Origin: Salinicoccus kekensis
GTDB lineage: Bacteria; Bacillota; Bacilli; Staphylococcales; Salinicoccaceae
Length of the DNA stretch: 64,000 nt
Assembly: GCF_900220995.1 (NCBI RefSeq)
Contig: NZ_OBQF01000006.1
Location: forward strand, 124,126-188,125
Direction: 5' to 3'
Shown here: piece by piece, positions 8,779 through 16,777 of the stretch
Position numbering within the stretch: position 1 is the first letter of the stretch
Layout of the letters: every line of letters begins with the position of its first letter
Made by a program: the position numbers and the translations under genes
Notes under the pieces: generated by a model
The model's input: the letters and a program-made list of their open reading frames with translations, nothing else
Database searches by the model: none
Told to the model about the DNA's origin: nothing

Positions 8779-9357
8779 TCAGGCCTCCAATGCGATATTG
8801 ATAAAATTGAATAATTGTTTCCTGCCATCCGATGAGAGGATGGCTTCAGGATGATACTGGACCCCGTAGATCGGATACTTCACATGCTGGATCGCCATAT
8901 TCACGCCATCGTCTGATTTTGCGGTGATCTCGAATTCACTGCTCTCCCCCGCACAAACCAGTGAGTGGTATCGCGTTACGGTCAGCGGCATGCCCACATC
9001 CTCAAATATGAATTTCCCCGTATGGGAGATATCGTACGTATGGCCGTGGACCGGTCGTTCCCCGCGGATCACCTTGCCTCCGGTCATATGCCATAACATC
9101 TGGTGGCCGAGACAAATGCCGAATATCGGCAGCAGGCCCCAATGCCGCGAGACGAAATCAATCACATCCTGCCGGTCGGCGGGATGTGACGGGCCGGGTG
9201 AAATGATGATGCCGATGATGTTTTCCGGCCCGGCGGAGACTTCATGCAAAAGGTCCGGGGTCTTCACCATGATCTCCACGCCATAAGGGTTGGATTCCAT
9301 GTAATGAACAAGATTATATGTGAATGAATCGTAATTATCTATCATAAGTATTTTCAT
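8779..9357 (-). CDS. pabA: Aminodeoxychorismate synthase glutamine amidotransferase subunit
   Basis: Class I glutamine amidotransferase of 192 residues delivering ammonia to PabB. It starts MKILMIDNYDSFTYNLVHY, typical of PabA/TrpG. The nucleophile Cys is in GICLGHQMLW, the oxyanion region in SPGPSHP, and the His-Glu pair in VQYHPEAIL. TrpG and PabA cannot be told apart by these motifs; the adjacent pabBC fusion (2-bp gap) decides for PabA, although amphibolic use with TrpE elsewhere is possible. It is the first gene of a minus-strand cluster running down to 5648. Confidence 0.9.
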   Translation of the reverse strand: MKILMIDNYDSFTYNLVHYMESNPYGVEIMVKTPDLLHEVSAGPENIIGIIISPGPSHPADRQDVIDFVSRHWGLLPIFGICLGHQMLWHMTGGKVIRGERPVHGHTYDISHTGKFIFEDVGMPLTVTRYHSLVCAGESSEFEITAKSDDGVNMAIQHVKYPIYGVQYHPEAILSSDGRKQLFNFINIALEA

Positions 9358-9469
9358 AATTTTTCAGTGTTTCCTTTTGTTTTTCTACATTTTAGCATAT
9401 GTTCAAGGATTTTATCGTTTGAAAAGGGCATCCACCCATTTTCAGAATTATTTTAAATATAACAATGAC

Positions 9470-9494
9470 GGTTAAAAGTCCTCTCAAAGGGTAT
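9470..9494 (+). promoter_or_regulatory. SigB-type promoter of glsB
   Basis: GGTTAA, 13-bp spacer, GGGTAT matches the SigB consensus (GTTTAA-N12/15-GGGTAT) closely. It lies 59 bp upstream of the glsB start. Confidence 0.7.
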
Positions 9495-9553
9495 CTTATT
9501 TTTAGAGACATCAATAATAAAGTATTCATATTTATTTTAAGGAGGACTTCAAA

Positions 9554-9835
9554 ATGGGTTGGATTATAACTCTAATAGTCGGCGGACTAATCGGCTGGGC
9601 TGCAGGAGCAATTTTAGGCAAAGACGTTCCTTTCGGCATTATCGGCAACATCATTGCCGGGCTGGTTGGTGCCTCCATCGGTAACGCACTCGGACTCGGT
9701 ATCGGACCGGAAATCGGCGGTGTCAGCATCATCGGCGGACTGATCGGTGCCATCATTCTTATTCTTGTGATTTCTTTGATACTCAAAGCATTCAGCAAAG
9801 ATAAGTCTGCAAAAGATGCCAACAGAAGAAGATAA
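9554..9835 (+). CDS. glsB: GlsB/YeaQ/YmgE-family stress membrane protein
   Basis: 93-residue, Gly-rich protein with three membrane helices of the transglycosylase-associated (GlsB/YeaQ/YmgE) family. Helix 1 GWIITLIVGGLIGWAAG contains the family GGLIGWLA motif; the middle segment GIIGNIIAGLVGASIG and the last helix GGLIGAIILILVI are also typical. The tail is basic (FSKDKSAKDANRRR). A strong GGAGG ribosome site precedes the ATG. In related bacteria such genes are general-stress inducible, which agrees with the SigB-type promoter directly upstream. It is transcribed alone and terminated by the hairpin at 9849-9884. Confidence 0.88.
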   Translation: MGWIITLIVGGLIGWAAGAILGKDVPFGIIGNIIAGLVGASIGNALGLGIGPEIGGVSIIGGLIGAIILILVISLILKAFSKDKSAKDANRRR

Positions 9836-9848
9836 TTTAAAGATGACT

Positions 9849-9884
9849 AAAACCTGAGGCCAAAAGGCGCTCAGGTTTTATTTG
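9849..9884. terminator. Terminator after glsB
   Basis: Stem AAAACCTGAG / CTCAGGTTTT extended by an inner GCC-AAAA-GGC hairpin, followed by ATTTG on the plus strand and by AGTCATC on the minus strand. It overlaps the end of the convergent gene at 9878. Confidence 0.75.
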
Positions 9885-10174
9885 TCCGGAGCGGACTTCG
9901 TCTCTTCTATCAGCCAGCGCCTGCGGTCATTCCCGCCGGCAAGCCTTTCCGCCCTGATTTCTTCAAGCTCTTTCCGCATATCTTCATTTTCAAGTAAATA
10001 GTTCTCCTGCCTGATCTCTTCAAGTTTTCTCTCTTCCATCATCTTCTGCAGCTGCAGCTTCTCTTTTTCCTGATCGTAGTCTCTGCGTATGCCGTAAAAA
10101 GCGACACCAGCCAGACTGACGATTCCAAGGCCGCCGAGACCGACGAGCCCCATGATGACATCAAAAAAACCCAT
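9878..10174 (-). CDS. Small membrane-anchored coiled-coil protein (paralog A)
   Basis: 98 residues. An N-terminal membrane helix (MGFFDVIMGLVGLGGLGIVSLAG region) is followed from about residue 30 by a heptad-rich charged segment (EKEKLQLQKMMEERKLEEI), then ENYLLENEDMRKELEEIRAER and a Trp near the end (RRRWLIEE). The layout resembles PspB-type proteins, a resemblance of form only. It is a tandem paralog of the next gene upstream: both share MGFF at the start and the QENYLLEN core. ATG 10174 is preferred because AGGTG lies 8 bases ahead; the upstream TTG is less likely. Function unknown. Confidence 0.7.
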   Translation of the reverse strand: MGFFDVIMGLVGLGGLGIVSLAGVAFYGIRRDYDQEKEKLQLQKMMEERKLEEIRQENYLLENEDMRKELEEIRAERLAGGNDRRRWLIEETKSAPDK

Positions 10175-10185
10175 TTCCAAAACAC

Positions 10186-10473
10186 CTACATTTCCTTGTC
10201 TTCACTGTCACGGATCAGCCACTTATCTTCTTTTATCCTGTTTTCTTCCTTCAGCGCCCGCTGTTCCTTGATCTGATCGAGCTCAAGGCGCATCTGTTTG
10301 TTTTCAAGCAGGTAATTCTCCTGCTTCAGCATCTCCAGTTCCTTCTCTTCCTTCAACTGCTTGATCTTCAGTTTCTCATCCTTTTGATCCGAACCCCTTT
10401 TGATCGCATAAAGCGGGATGGAGAAAAAAAGTATGACCGGTACAGTTGCAATCAAAAATTCAAAAAAACCCAT
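10186..10473 (-). CDS. Small membrane-anchored coiled-coil protein (paralog B)
   Basis: 95 residues counted from ATG 10473, chosen because the upstream ATG at 10488 overlaps the GAGGGGTGAGG ribosome site. One N-terminal membrane helix is followed by a long charged coiled coil (KDEKLKIKQLKEEKELEML), the shared QENYLLEN motif, and a near-terminal KWLIRD matching RWLIEE of paralog A. It ends 11 bp before paralog A starts, so the two form an operon. The proteins could hetero-oligomerise through the coiled coil. I do not recognise a named family. Confidence 0.7.
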   Translation of the reverse strand: MGFFEFLIATVPVILFFSIPLYAIKRGSDQKDEKLKIKQLKEEKELEMLKQENYLLENKQMRLELDQIKEQRALKEENRIKEDKWLIRDSEDKEM

Positions 10474-10565
10474 AGCCTCACCCCTCATCTATGATTTTAC
10501 CATTATTCCATCGAAAGATGATCATGAAACGCACAGGGTTGCCTGCGGTATGAGGATTGATACAG

Positions 10566-10600
10566 ATACAAAAAACCGCTGAATGTGATTCAGCGGTTTT
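10566..10600 (-). terminator. Terminator of mpfA
   Basis: Perfect 12-bp stem AAAACCGCTGAA / TTCAGCGGTTTT with a 5-base loop and, on the minus strand, a trailing run of T. It lies 13 bp past the mpfA stop. Confidence 0.88.
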
Positions 10601-10612
10601 CAGGCTATGCCG

Positions 10613-11953
10613 TTAATTATCTTCATCTTCCTGATCATCATCATGTGCCACATTATAGCCTTTCATAAGTGCGACCAGTTTGATTGTATGATTGTCGGCT
10701 TCCAGTACAATCCATTTATCTTTCTCGGTATTGATGTAATCATCAACATCGATATCCGCGTTGATGCTCTGCATCCATCCGCCGATCGTATCGATGTCCT
10801 CACTGTTTTCGAACTCGATTCCGAAATCGTCACGGAGGTCGTCAATGAGGACACGCCCGTTGATATGGTAGATGTTGTCCTCGACCTTGACGATATCGGG
10901 TTCTTCATCATCATCGAATTCATCACGGATTTCCCCGACGATTTCTTCAAGTATATCCTCCATCGTGATCATCCCGGCGGTGCCGCCGTATTCATCGATG
11001 ATCAAAGCGATATGCACACGTTCGCGCTGCATTTTGATCAGTGCATCACTGATGCGTGACACTTCGGTGATGAGCGGAATTTCATGTATATAGTTTTCGG
11101 GTTCCAGGTTGCTGTTCGATACATGGTTCGTCAAAAATTCACGGACGTTGATGAAACCGATGATCTGGTCCTTATCTCCGCTGTCATCCGTGATCGGATA
11201 CCTGGTATAGTTATGTTCCTTCACAGCAGCAAGTACATCATCAATCCCGACCGGCTCCGTCAGTGTGATCATCTGGGTCCTCGGGACCATGATATCTTTT
11301 GCGAGCCTTTCATCGAATGAAAAGATGTTCTGCATATAAGCGAGTTCCGTCTGATTGATTTCACCACTCTGATAGCTGTTCGTCATGATGATCTTCAGTT
11401 CTTCCTCCGAATGCGCCTGCTCAGTGGGCATATCCTTGAAACCGACGAGCCTCAGTAAAAATCTCGAAGTTCCATTCATGGACCAGATGAGCGGCTTCAT
11501 GATCACTCCGAAGAAATACATCGGCCTTGCGAAAGCCATGGCCATCTTTTCTGCATATTGTATCGCCACAGTCTTTGGGGCGAGTTCCCCGACCACGACA
11601 TGGATGAATGTGACGATGGCAAAAGCCGCTGCCACGACAAACGGCGTCGTTAAATCTTCAGGTATTCCAATCAGATTGAACAACGGGTGAAGGATCACTT
11701 CAAACGTCGACTCACCGATCCACCCGAGTCCAAGTGCCGTCACTGTGATTCCAAGCTGACAGGCCGACAGGTAATAATCGAGCTTCTGTGTCATGGATTT
11801 GACCAGGGCAGCTTTCTTGTTCCCTTCATCTATCAGATTATCGAGACGTGACTGTCTCGCCTTCACCAATGAGAATTCAGAACCGACAAACAGCATTGTC
11901 AGTAATATTAATAATACGAATAAAGCTAAATTTAATAAGGTTGATATGTCCAA
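10613..11953 (-). CDS. mpfA: CNNM/CorC-family protein, probable Mg2+ efflux/protection factor
   Basis: 446-residue hemolysin-C/CorC family protein. Residues ~1-185 are the DUF21/CNNM membrane domain ([16 protein letters not shown], then [14 protein letters not shown], the conserved P-K motif). Residues ~200-335 hold two CBS domains ([13 protein letters not shown] and the second repeat with [29 protein letters not shown]). The C-terminal ~350-430 is a CorC_HlyC domain. The staphylococcal homologue MpfA protects against high Mg2+, and CNNM proteins move Mg2+ out, so this role is inferred by family. The start is TTG 11953 with only a weak AGGGA ahead; a stronger GGAGGTGA lies ~20 bases upstream, and no better in-frame start exists. 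A short ORF ends 8 bp upstream within a structured leader. Confidence 0.88.
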   Translation of the reverse strand: MDISTLLNLALFVLLILLTMLFVGSEFSLVKARQSRLDNLIDEGNKKAALVKSMTQKLDYYLSACQLGITVTALGLGWIGESTFEVILHPLFNLIGIPEDLTTPFVVAAAFAIVTFIHVVVGELAPKTVAIQYAEKMAMAFARPMYFFGVIMKPLIWSMNGTSRFLLRLVGFKDMPTEQAHSEEELKIIMTNSYQSGEINQTELAYMQNIFSFDERLAKDIMVPRTQMITLTEPVGIDDVLAAVKEHNYTRYPITDDSGDKDQIIGFINVREFLTNHVSNSNLEPENYIHEIPLITEVSRISDALIKMQRERVHIALIIDEYGGTAGMITMEDILEEIVGEIRDEFDDDEEPDIVKVEDNIYHINGRVLIDDLRDDFGIEFENSEDIDTIGGWMQSINADIDVDDYINTEKDKWIVLEADNHTIKLVALMKGYNVAHDDDQEDEDN

Positions 11954-11961
11954 AATGTTCC

Positions 11962-12093
11962 CTAAAAGGGATTCACCTCCGGTAATTTTTGACCGCGATT
12001 GTGCAATATTGAGTCATTGTGAGGGACATAATCATCACTTAACAGCGTAAATAATAAGCCAGCTTTCAAAATTGCCTTCCCAATTGCGGTCAC
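11962..12093 (-). CDS. Candidate 43-codon leader ORF upstream of mpfA
   Basis: An uninterrupted reading frame of 43 codons from GTG 12093 (or, better spaced from GGAGG, a non-standard ATT at 12084) to TAG, ending 8 bp before the mpfA start. The peptide has a hydrophobic start (GKAILKAGLLFTLL) followed by an acidic/Pro stretch (SDDYVPHND) and a polar end. The GTG overlaps the last base of the ribosome site, so its use is doubtful. It could be a leader peptide coupling translation to mpfA, a tiny protein, or chance. Nothing I know matches it. Confidence 0.3.
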   Translation of the reverse strand: MTAIGKAILKAGLLFTLLSDDYVPHNDSILHNRGQKLPEVNPF

Positions 12094-12100
12094 CTCCACC
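11990..12100 (-). promoter_or_regulatory. Structured 5' leader of mpfA (possible cis-regulatory RNA)
   Basis: Segments 12081-12092 and 11990-12001 can pair over 11 of 12 positions (TGACCGC/GCGGTCA plus ATTG/CAAT), closing a ~112-nt domain whose 3' side is followed within 8 bases by GGAGGTGA in front of mpfA. A likely promoter (TTTACA, 16 bp, AATACT, about 12111-12138, minus strand) would start the RNA just ahead of this domain. It does not look like the M-box or yybP-ykoY riboswitch cores as I know them. The intergenic interval is 317 bp; the remainder up to 12270 is AT-rich promoter DNA. Confidence 0.45.
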
Positions 12101-12201
12101 AAAAGTTAATAATTAAGAGTATTTTACCACATATGCAGATGTAAATACTATTAAAGATGAACTTATATTTCAATGGATTTTCAGATGTATATAAACTTAT
12201 A

Positions 12202-12231
12202 TTGAAATCACATATACTTTTGTCATATAAT
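12202..12231 (+). promoter_or_regulatory. Promoter of the MgrA-like regulator gene
   Basis: TTGAAA, 18-bp spacer, TATAAT, about 40 bp before the start codon. An inverted repeat ATTTCAAT (near 12167) / ATTGAAAT (12201-12208) brackets the upstream side and overlaps the -35, possibly an operator for autoregulation. Confidence 0.6.
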
Positions 12232-12270
12232 ATGAATAGCAGGCTTTTCAGAGGAAATTAAGGTGGTGTT

Positions 12271-12720
12271 ATGATGGATAATTCAAATTTGGATGATAGA
12301 CTTTGCTTCAACCTGTACAATATCCAGCGTCGGGTGAACCGCTTCTATTCCGACCATGTATTGCATGACACTGATTTGACATATACACAGTATCTCGTTC
12401 TGACACTTCTGTGGCAGCATGAGAAGCTCAACTTGAAATCTGTTGCAGAACTGCTGCAGCTGGATAACGCAACAGTCTCCCCTTTGGTCAAACGCATCGA
12501 ATCCGCGGGCTATGTGAAACGCGAGAAGGATATTTATGATCAAAGGCATGTATACATCACAGCAACCGAGGCAGGGAAAGAGCTGGAGGAGAAGATCGGC
12601 AGGCGGCACACCTTGTTCATCGATAATCTGTCTCTCGAAGCAGATGAAATCCAGGGCCTTCTGGATACATTGAAGCAGATCGACTCGAATTTAAATAAAT
12701 TAAAAACCACTCAGCATTGA
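12271..12720 (+). CDS. MarR-family transcriptional regulator, MgrA/SarZ-like
   Basis: 149-residue winged-helix regulator. The opening LCFNLYNIQRRVNRFYS places a single Cys at residue 12, exactly where MgrA has its redox-sensing Cys12. The DNA-binding part runs ~50-110 (SVAELLQLDNATVSPLVKRIE as recognition region, wing around YDQRHVYIT). It is closer to MgrA than to SarZ in the segment LTYTQYLVLTLLWQ. By analogy it may be a global redox-responsive regulator of autolysis, efflux or virulence-like traits; that is inference. The stop codon lies inside the stem of the terminator shared with the convergent degV-family gene. AGGTGG precedes two adjacent ATG codons. Confidence 0.85.
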   Translation: MMDNSNLDDRLCFNLYNIQRRVNRFYSDHVLHDTDLTYTQYLVLTLLWQHEKLNLKSVAELLQLDNATVSPLVKRIESAGYVKREKDIYDQRHVYITATEAGKELEEKIGRRHTLFIDNLSLEADEIQGLLDTLKQIDSNLNKLKTTQH

Positions 12721-12737
12721 GCTGAGTGGTTTTTTTC
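12703..12737. terminator. Bidirectional terminator between MarR-type gene and fakB
   Basis: Perfect 13-bp stem AAAACCACTCAGC / GCTGAGTGGTTTT with loop ATTGA, T-rich on both exits. The MarR stop codon is in the loop/stem boundary. Confidence 0.88.
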
Positions 12738-13587
12738 ATCTGCCCTTGATCAGTCCGAAAGCGATTGTCCCGTGTCCCACATGCACACCTGCCACTGTGA
12801 CGAGGGGCTCAAAGACAAGCTTCAAGTCCGGCAGAGCCTCACGGACTGCCTTTTCCCATTCATCTGCAAGCGACCGGTCCCCTGCATAGACGACGGCAAG
12901 CGTCTCGAGTCCATCTTTCTTCATATGGCCCTCCAGCACTTCCAGCATATGGGAACCCATCTTCTTCTTCGTCCTCACTTTATGGCCCACCACGACTTTG
13001 CCGTCTTCGAACTTGAGCTGCAGCTGCACTTTGAGTAAAGAGGCAAGCATCGACTGGGAAGCTGACACCCGGCCGCTCTTCTTCAGTTGTGAAAAGCTGT
13101 GCGGCAGCAGGTACAGCTGTGAATTCCTGATGATTTCATTGATCTCCGCTTCAACTTCTTCCAGACTTTCACCGTTCCTGCGGCCTTCAACAGCACGGGC
13201 CACCATCTGCCCCATCGGGTAGCTCCCGAATTTGGAATCGATGACCGTGACCGGTTTCTCAATCTCTTCCGAGACGCTGAGCGCACTCTGATATGTGCCG
13301 GTCAGCTCACTTGATGCATGGATTGAAATGATGGAATCATATTCATCATTTTCTTCAATCTCATTGAAGATTTCCATGAATTCACCGATGGTCGGCTGCG
13401 ATGTTTTCGCGCCTTCACCGCTCTCTTTCAATAATTCATATATTTCAGCCACGGACTTGTCAAGACCTTCCTTGTAGGCGATCCCTTCAACGATCACTGA
13501 CATCGGCAGCACTTTGATGTCGTGTTCATCAATGAAGGACTGTTCCAGCCCGGCTGCCGAGTCCGTTACGATAGCGTATTTTTTCAT
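12736..13587 (-). CDS. DegV-family fatty-acid-binding protein (FakB type)
   Basis: 283 residues, the usual DegV length. The N-terminal ATP/fatty-acid loop VTDSAAGLEQ, the TSQPTIGEFMEIF motif, the helix of SSELTGTYQSA and the LKKSGRVSASQ motif are all present. FakB proteins bind a fatty acid and present it to FakA kinase for phospholipid synthesis from exogenous fatty acids. FakA is not in this window. The gene starts 48 bp after the cydC stop on the same strand with a GGAGGGT ribosome site, so it may be read as the last gene of cydD-cydC-fakB. Confidence 0.88.
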   Translation of the reverse strand: MKKYAIVTDSAAGLEQSFIDEHDIKVLPMSVIVEGIAYKEGLDKSVAEIYELLKESGEGAKTSQPTIGEFMEIFNEIEENDEYDSIISIHASSELTGTYQSALSVSEEIEKPVTVIDSKFGSYPMGQMVARAVEGRRNGESLEEVEAEINEIIRNSQLYLLPHSFSQLKKSGRVSASQSMLASLLKVQLQLKFEDGKVVVGHKVRTKKKMGSHMLEVLEGHMKKDGLETLAVVYAGDRSLADEWEKAVREALPDLKLVFEPLVTVAGVHVGHGTIAFGLIKGR

Positions 13588-13635
13588 GGTGACCCTCCTT
13601 TTTATCCTGTTAAGTGTAGCATGGCGCAGGGTCCC

Positions 13636-15195
13636 CTACAAATATTCCGCAAAGCGCCTCACCGCTTCGGCAGTGGCGCCCCCGCGGGCCATGAGCTCAC
13701 CATAACCGCCGCTTTCGATGATGCGGCCGGCCTCCATGAAATGGATGACATCGAATTGGTCCAGATGGGACAGATCGTGTGTGCTGATGATCACTGTAGG
13801 TGTGTTGAATATCTTCCGCCACACTTTTTCCTGCAGCTCGCGGTTCAGCTTGGCCGAAGGTTCGTCCAGCACCCACCAGTCCTTATCTTCAAGGATCATA
13901 CGGATCAGATGCAGCCGTTTCTTCTCCCCGCCGGATAATTGTCCGGTGAAGTAGATGAAATCATCCAGCTTGAAATGTTCAAGCTCAAACCCGGCAAGCA
14001 GGTGCTCCATCTCCACATCGGAAGATTCGAAGTGGCCGAACATCGTCAGGTTATCCCGTATGGTCGCGTTGTAGAAATCAAGATGCTGGGGCATGACGGC
14101 CATATCCTTCTGCCCGATGATCTGATTGAGCAGGGTGGTCTTGCCCGAGCCGCTGCTGCCGATGATGGCATGCTTCTCGCCGGGATCCACGGTGATGTCC
14201 ACATCGGACAACGCCTCATATGCACCGGCAGGATATTTGTAGGAAACATTTTCAAGCGTGATGCCTTCGTCCGAAATCTTCCTGCCGTCAGCCGCACCAG
14301 GAGCCGGACGTTCAATCTCGCCGACTTTCCTGTGCGTGTTGAAGAAGCGGCCCGCCGGTTCGACGACCGGGGTCAGCACTTCAAAATAGCTGATGACGAG
14401 CAGGATCAGCATAGGGATCAGGAATACCTCATCATTCTGCATGAGGAAGATGATCAGGACGATGGTGCCAATCTGTGCAAGCCCCGTGAGGAGCTCGATG
14501 ACCGCCTCTTTCAGGCTCTCCTTGTTTTTATTGCGCCTTATCGAATCCAGCTGCCCGGAAATTTCGCTCTGCACCGCCTTATCCTTATTGTCGATGAAAA
14601 GGTCGGTGAAACCGTGGATGAACTGGTAAGTCTTCAAAAAAGCGTTTTGATCGAGCGTCCTGTAATCTGCATCGATTTTTTCATGCCATATACTGAATAT
14701 GAGTGGGAAAAATACGAGCATGATGAGTGAGAGCACCAATGCCGTGATCACGATCTGCACATCAATCAGCCCCGCCAGCAGGATGACGAATACCGATACG
14801 AGCGCCGCCGTGATATACGGATAGATGATCGTGATGTAATAATCCTCGATGTCCTCGAAATACCTGCTCAACGTCTGGATGAACCTGACGCTGTGCATAT
14901 CTTCATCACTGTTCAGCGATGATTCGAAGTAGCGCGAGCGCATCCTTGAAATCAGCTTGAACGTGGAGTTGTGTGATAAGAGCCGCTCCAAATATTTCAG
15001 TCCGCCCTTCGCCATGCCGAACAGTTTGATTACGGCAATGATGAAGAGGATGACGAATATCGGCGGTTCAAAGAAGCTCAGGCTGATCATATAACCGCTC
15101 AACGCAAAAATCGAAATGCCGATCAGGCTGCCGATCACCCCGAGGATGATGCTGTAGATGATGTGTTTTTTTTCATTTTTGAGATAGCTCATCAA
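13636..15195 (-). CDS. cydC: ABC exporter half-transporter CydC
   Basis: 519-residue fusion of six membrane helices (~1-280) and an ATPase domain (~315-519). With CydD it exports cysteine or low-molecular-weight thiols, needed for assembly of cytochrome bd. Walker A is GSSGSGKTT, signature LSGGEKKRLHLI, Walker B WWVLDEPS, switch His in ISTHDLSH. The stretch between Walker A and the Q-loop (AVMPQHLDF) is only about 15 residues, roughly 25 fewer than usual, so the beta-subdomain is cut down. CydC rather than a generic exporter is indicated by the pairing with a CydD-like gene (4-bp overlap) and the start region GSLIGISIFALSGYMIS. No cydAB is in the window. Confidence 0.82.
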   Translation of the reverse strand: MMSYLKNEKKHIIYSIILGVIGSLIGISIFALSGYMISLSFFEPPIFVILFIIAVIKLFGMAKGGLKYLERLLSHNSTFKLISRMRSRYFESSLNSDEDMHSVRFIQTLSRYFEDIEDYYITIIYPYITAALVSVFVILLAGLIDVQIVITALVLSLIMLVFFPLIFSIWHEKIDADYRTLDQNAFLKTYQFIHGFTDLFIDNKDKAVQSEISGQLDSIRRNKNKESLKEAVIELLTGLAQIGTIVLIIFLMQNDEVFLIPMLILLVISYFEVLTPVVEPAGRFFNTHRKVGEIERPAPGAADGRKISDEGITLENVSYKYPAGAYEALSDVDITVDPGEKHAIIGSSGSGKTTLLNQIIGQKDMAVMPQHLDFYNATIRDNLTMFGHFESSDVEMEHLLAGFELEHFKLDDFIYFTGQLSGGEKKRLHLIRMILEDKDWWVLDEPSAKLNRELQEKVWRKIFNTPTVIISTHDLSHLDQFDVIHFMEAGRIIESGGYGELMARGGATAEAVRRFAEYL

Positions 15196-16757
15196 ATATC
15201 ACCTCTTCTGATCTGTCCATTTTCGAGATGATGGTGGGTGTCGCTGATGCCGAGGAGCCTCCTGCGGTGCACGACCGCAATGATGGTCGAAAACGCCTTG
15301 AACCCTTCCAGATACTTGAGTATCAGGCTTTCAGTCTCCGCATCGAGAAACTCCGTCGGTTCATCCATCACGATGATGTGAGGCCGCTTCAACAGCACCC
15401 TTGCGATTTTCAGCCGGACGATCTCCCCCCCTGAAAAAGGCACGTTGTTGTTGATGATCGGCGTATGGATGCCTTCCTTCAGCTTTGAGACGCTTCCCGC
15501 AAGCTTCAGATCTTCGAGTATCCCGATGACCGCCTCTTCAGATGCAGCCCCGTCCGAAAGGTATTCATATAAGGTGCTGTCATTGAAATAAATATCATCT
15601 GAAATATAGCCGATGTCATACGAGGCCACCCTGACCTCACCTGCAAGCGGCGGCATCAGGCCGACAATCGACCGGAGCAGTGTCGTCTTGCCCCCGCCGG
15701 AAGGACCGGTGATGGCGTTGATGGTATTCGGTTCGAATCCAATATTGACGTCCCGGATCAGTGTATTGTCCGGAAAGCCGATTTCCACGTCACGGAGCGC
15801 CACCGCAGCCCCGTCGTTCGTAGGCGTCCTGTATTCCGGTGCCTGGCCCGGCTGCTTGAGCCATTCGTTGATCTTATCCTTGTGGCCCCTTGCCAGCTGG
15901 CCGTTATGGAATTCCACCCCGAGCACCTTCAGGGCATTGTAGAATTCCGGTGCAAGCAGCAGGGTGAAGAATGCCGCATAAAATGTTATGTTCTCAAAGA
16001 AGATGATCTGAAGTCCCAACTCGAGCGCCACCAGACCGATGCCGAGTATGGTGATGAACTCGAGCATCAATGAGGACTGGAATGCGAATTTCAGGATCTT
16101 CATCGTCTGGGAGACGAAATCTTCATTATTCTCATCAAGCTTTGCACTGACCGTGCCGTCTGAACCGGTGTTGCGCACCGTATCCTTGCCCCGCACCAGG
16201 TTCAGAAACAATGTGCCCATATCATCGAACTGGGAGGCCTGCCTGTAGGCCTCGTCCCTTGTCTGAAGGCCGACCAGCACGTAATAAAGCGGCACGAAAG
16301 GCGCCGTCAAAAGCAGTATGATGGCGGCGTTCATATGGACGAAGAACAAAGCGATGATGATGACAATGAGCTTCACCATCGTATTCACGATAGTCGGGAT
16401 GAAGACACTCTCAAAAGGACGGTACTTCTCCATATGTATGAAGAGTGCGTTCAAAAAAGATTCCGACTTTTTATTCGTCGTATCGTCCACCCGCTGAAGC
16501 AGACGGTCGCCGAGCGATGCCATGCGCGAATTCGCCACGTATGCCGTGACATACTTGTAGATGGCCCGCATTGAGACGAACGCTGCAAAAAATACAAGCA
16601 TCCAGATGAGATGCTCCATCGGCAGCACTTGATCACCGACGATGAAATCGGACAAGATCAGTGAAAGATGATGTCCGAAAAGAATATAAAATATGACGAT
16701 CATCAAAGATATGACCGCAAATGAAATCAACCATTTCCTAGGGTATTCCAACTTCAT
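15192..16757 (-). CDS. cydD: ABC exporter half-transporter CydD
   Basis: 521 residues: membrane domain (~1-300) and ATPase domain (~325-521), partner of CydC. Walker A GPSGGGKTT, Walker B IIVMDEPTEFLD and switch His VVHRRR are intact. The signature reads FSGGE rather than LSGGQ, and the Q-loop position reads IGYISDD with no Gln, so this half-site looks altered. The upstream DNA is just 30 bp from the terminator of the moa operon, leaving little room for a separate promoter. Transcription may therefore rely on readthrough or a promoter inside the moaA end, which would link thiol export to molybdenum cofactor and anaerobic metabolism. Confidence 0.8.
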   Translation of the reverse strand: MKLEYPRKWLISFAVISLMIVIFYILFGHHLSLILSDFIVGDQVLPMEHLIWMLVFFAAFVSMRAIYKYVTAYVANSRMASLGDRLLQRVDDTTNKKSESFLNALFIHMEKYRPFESVFIPTIVNTMVKLIVIIIALFFVHMNAAIILLLTAPFVPLYYVLVGLQTRDEAYRQASQFDDMGTLFLNLVRGKDTVRNTGSDGTVSAKLDENNEDFVSQTMKILKFAFQSSLMLEFITILGIGLVALELGLQIIFFENITFYAAFFTLLLAPEFYNALKVLGVEFHNGQLARGHKDKINEWLKQPGQAPEYRTPTNDGAAVALRDVEIGFPDNTLIRDVNIGFEPNTINAITGPSGGGKTTLLRSIVGLMPPLAGEVRVASYDIGYISDDIYFNDSTLYEYLSDGAASEEAVIGILEDLKLAGSVSKLKEGIHTPIINNNVPFSGGEIVRLKIARVLLKRPHIIVMDEPTEFLDAETESLILKYLEGFKAFSTIIAVVHRRRLLGISDTHHHLENGQIRRGDI

Positions 16758-16777
16758 CTATAACGCTTCCCAATAAA

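Noticed and set aside
11954-12100. mpfA leader as a known M-box or yybP-ykoY riboswitch
   Set aside because: The conserved core strings of those riboswitches are not visible; only a closing stem and an ORF are seen. An Infernal search would be decisive.
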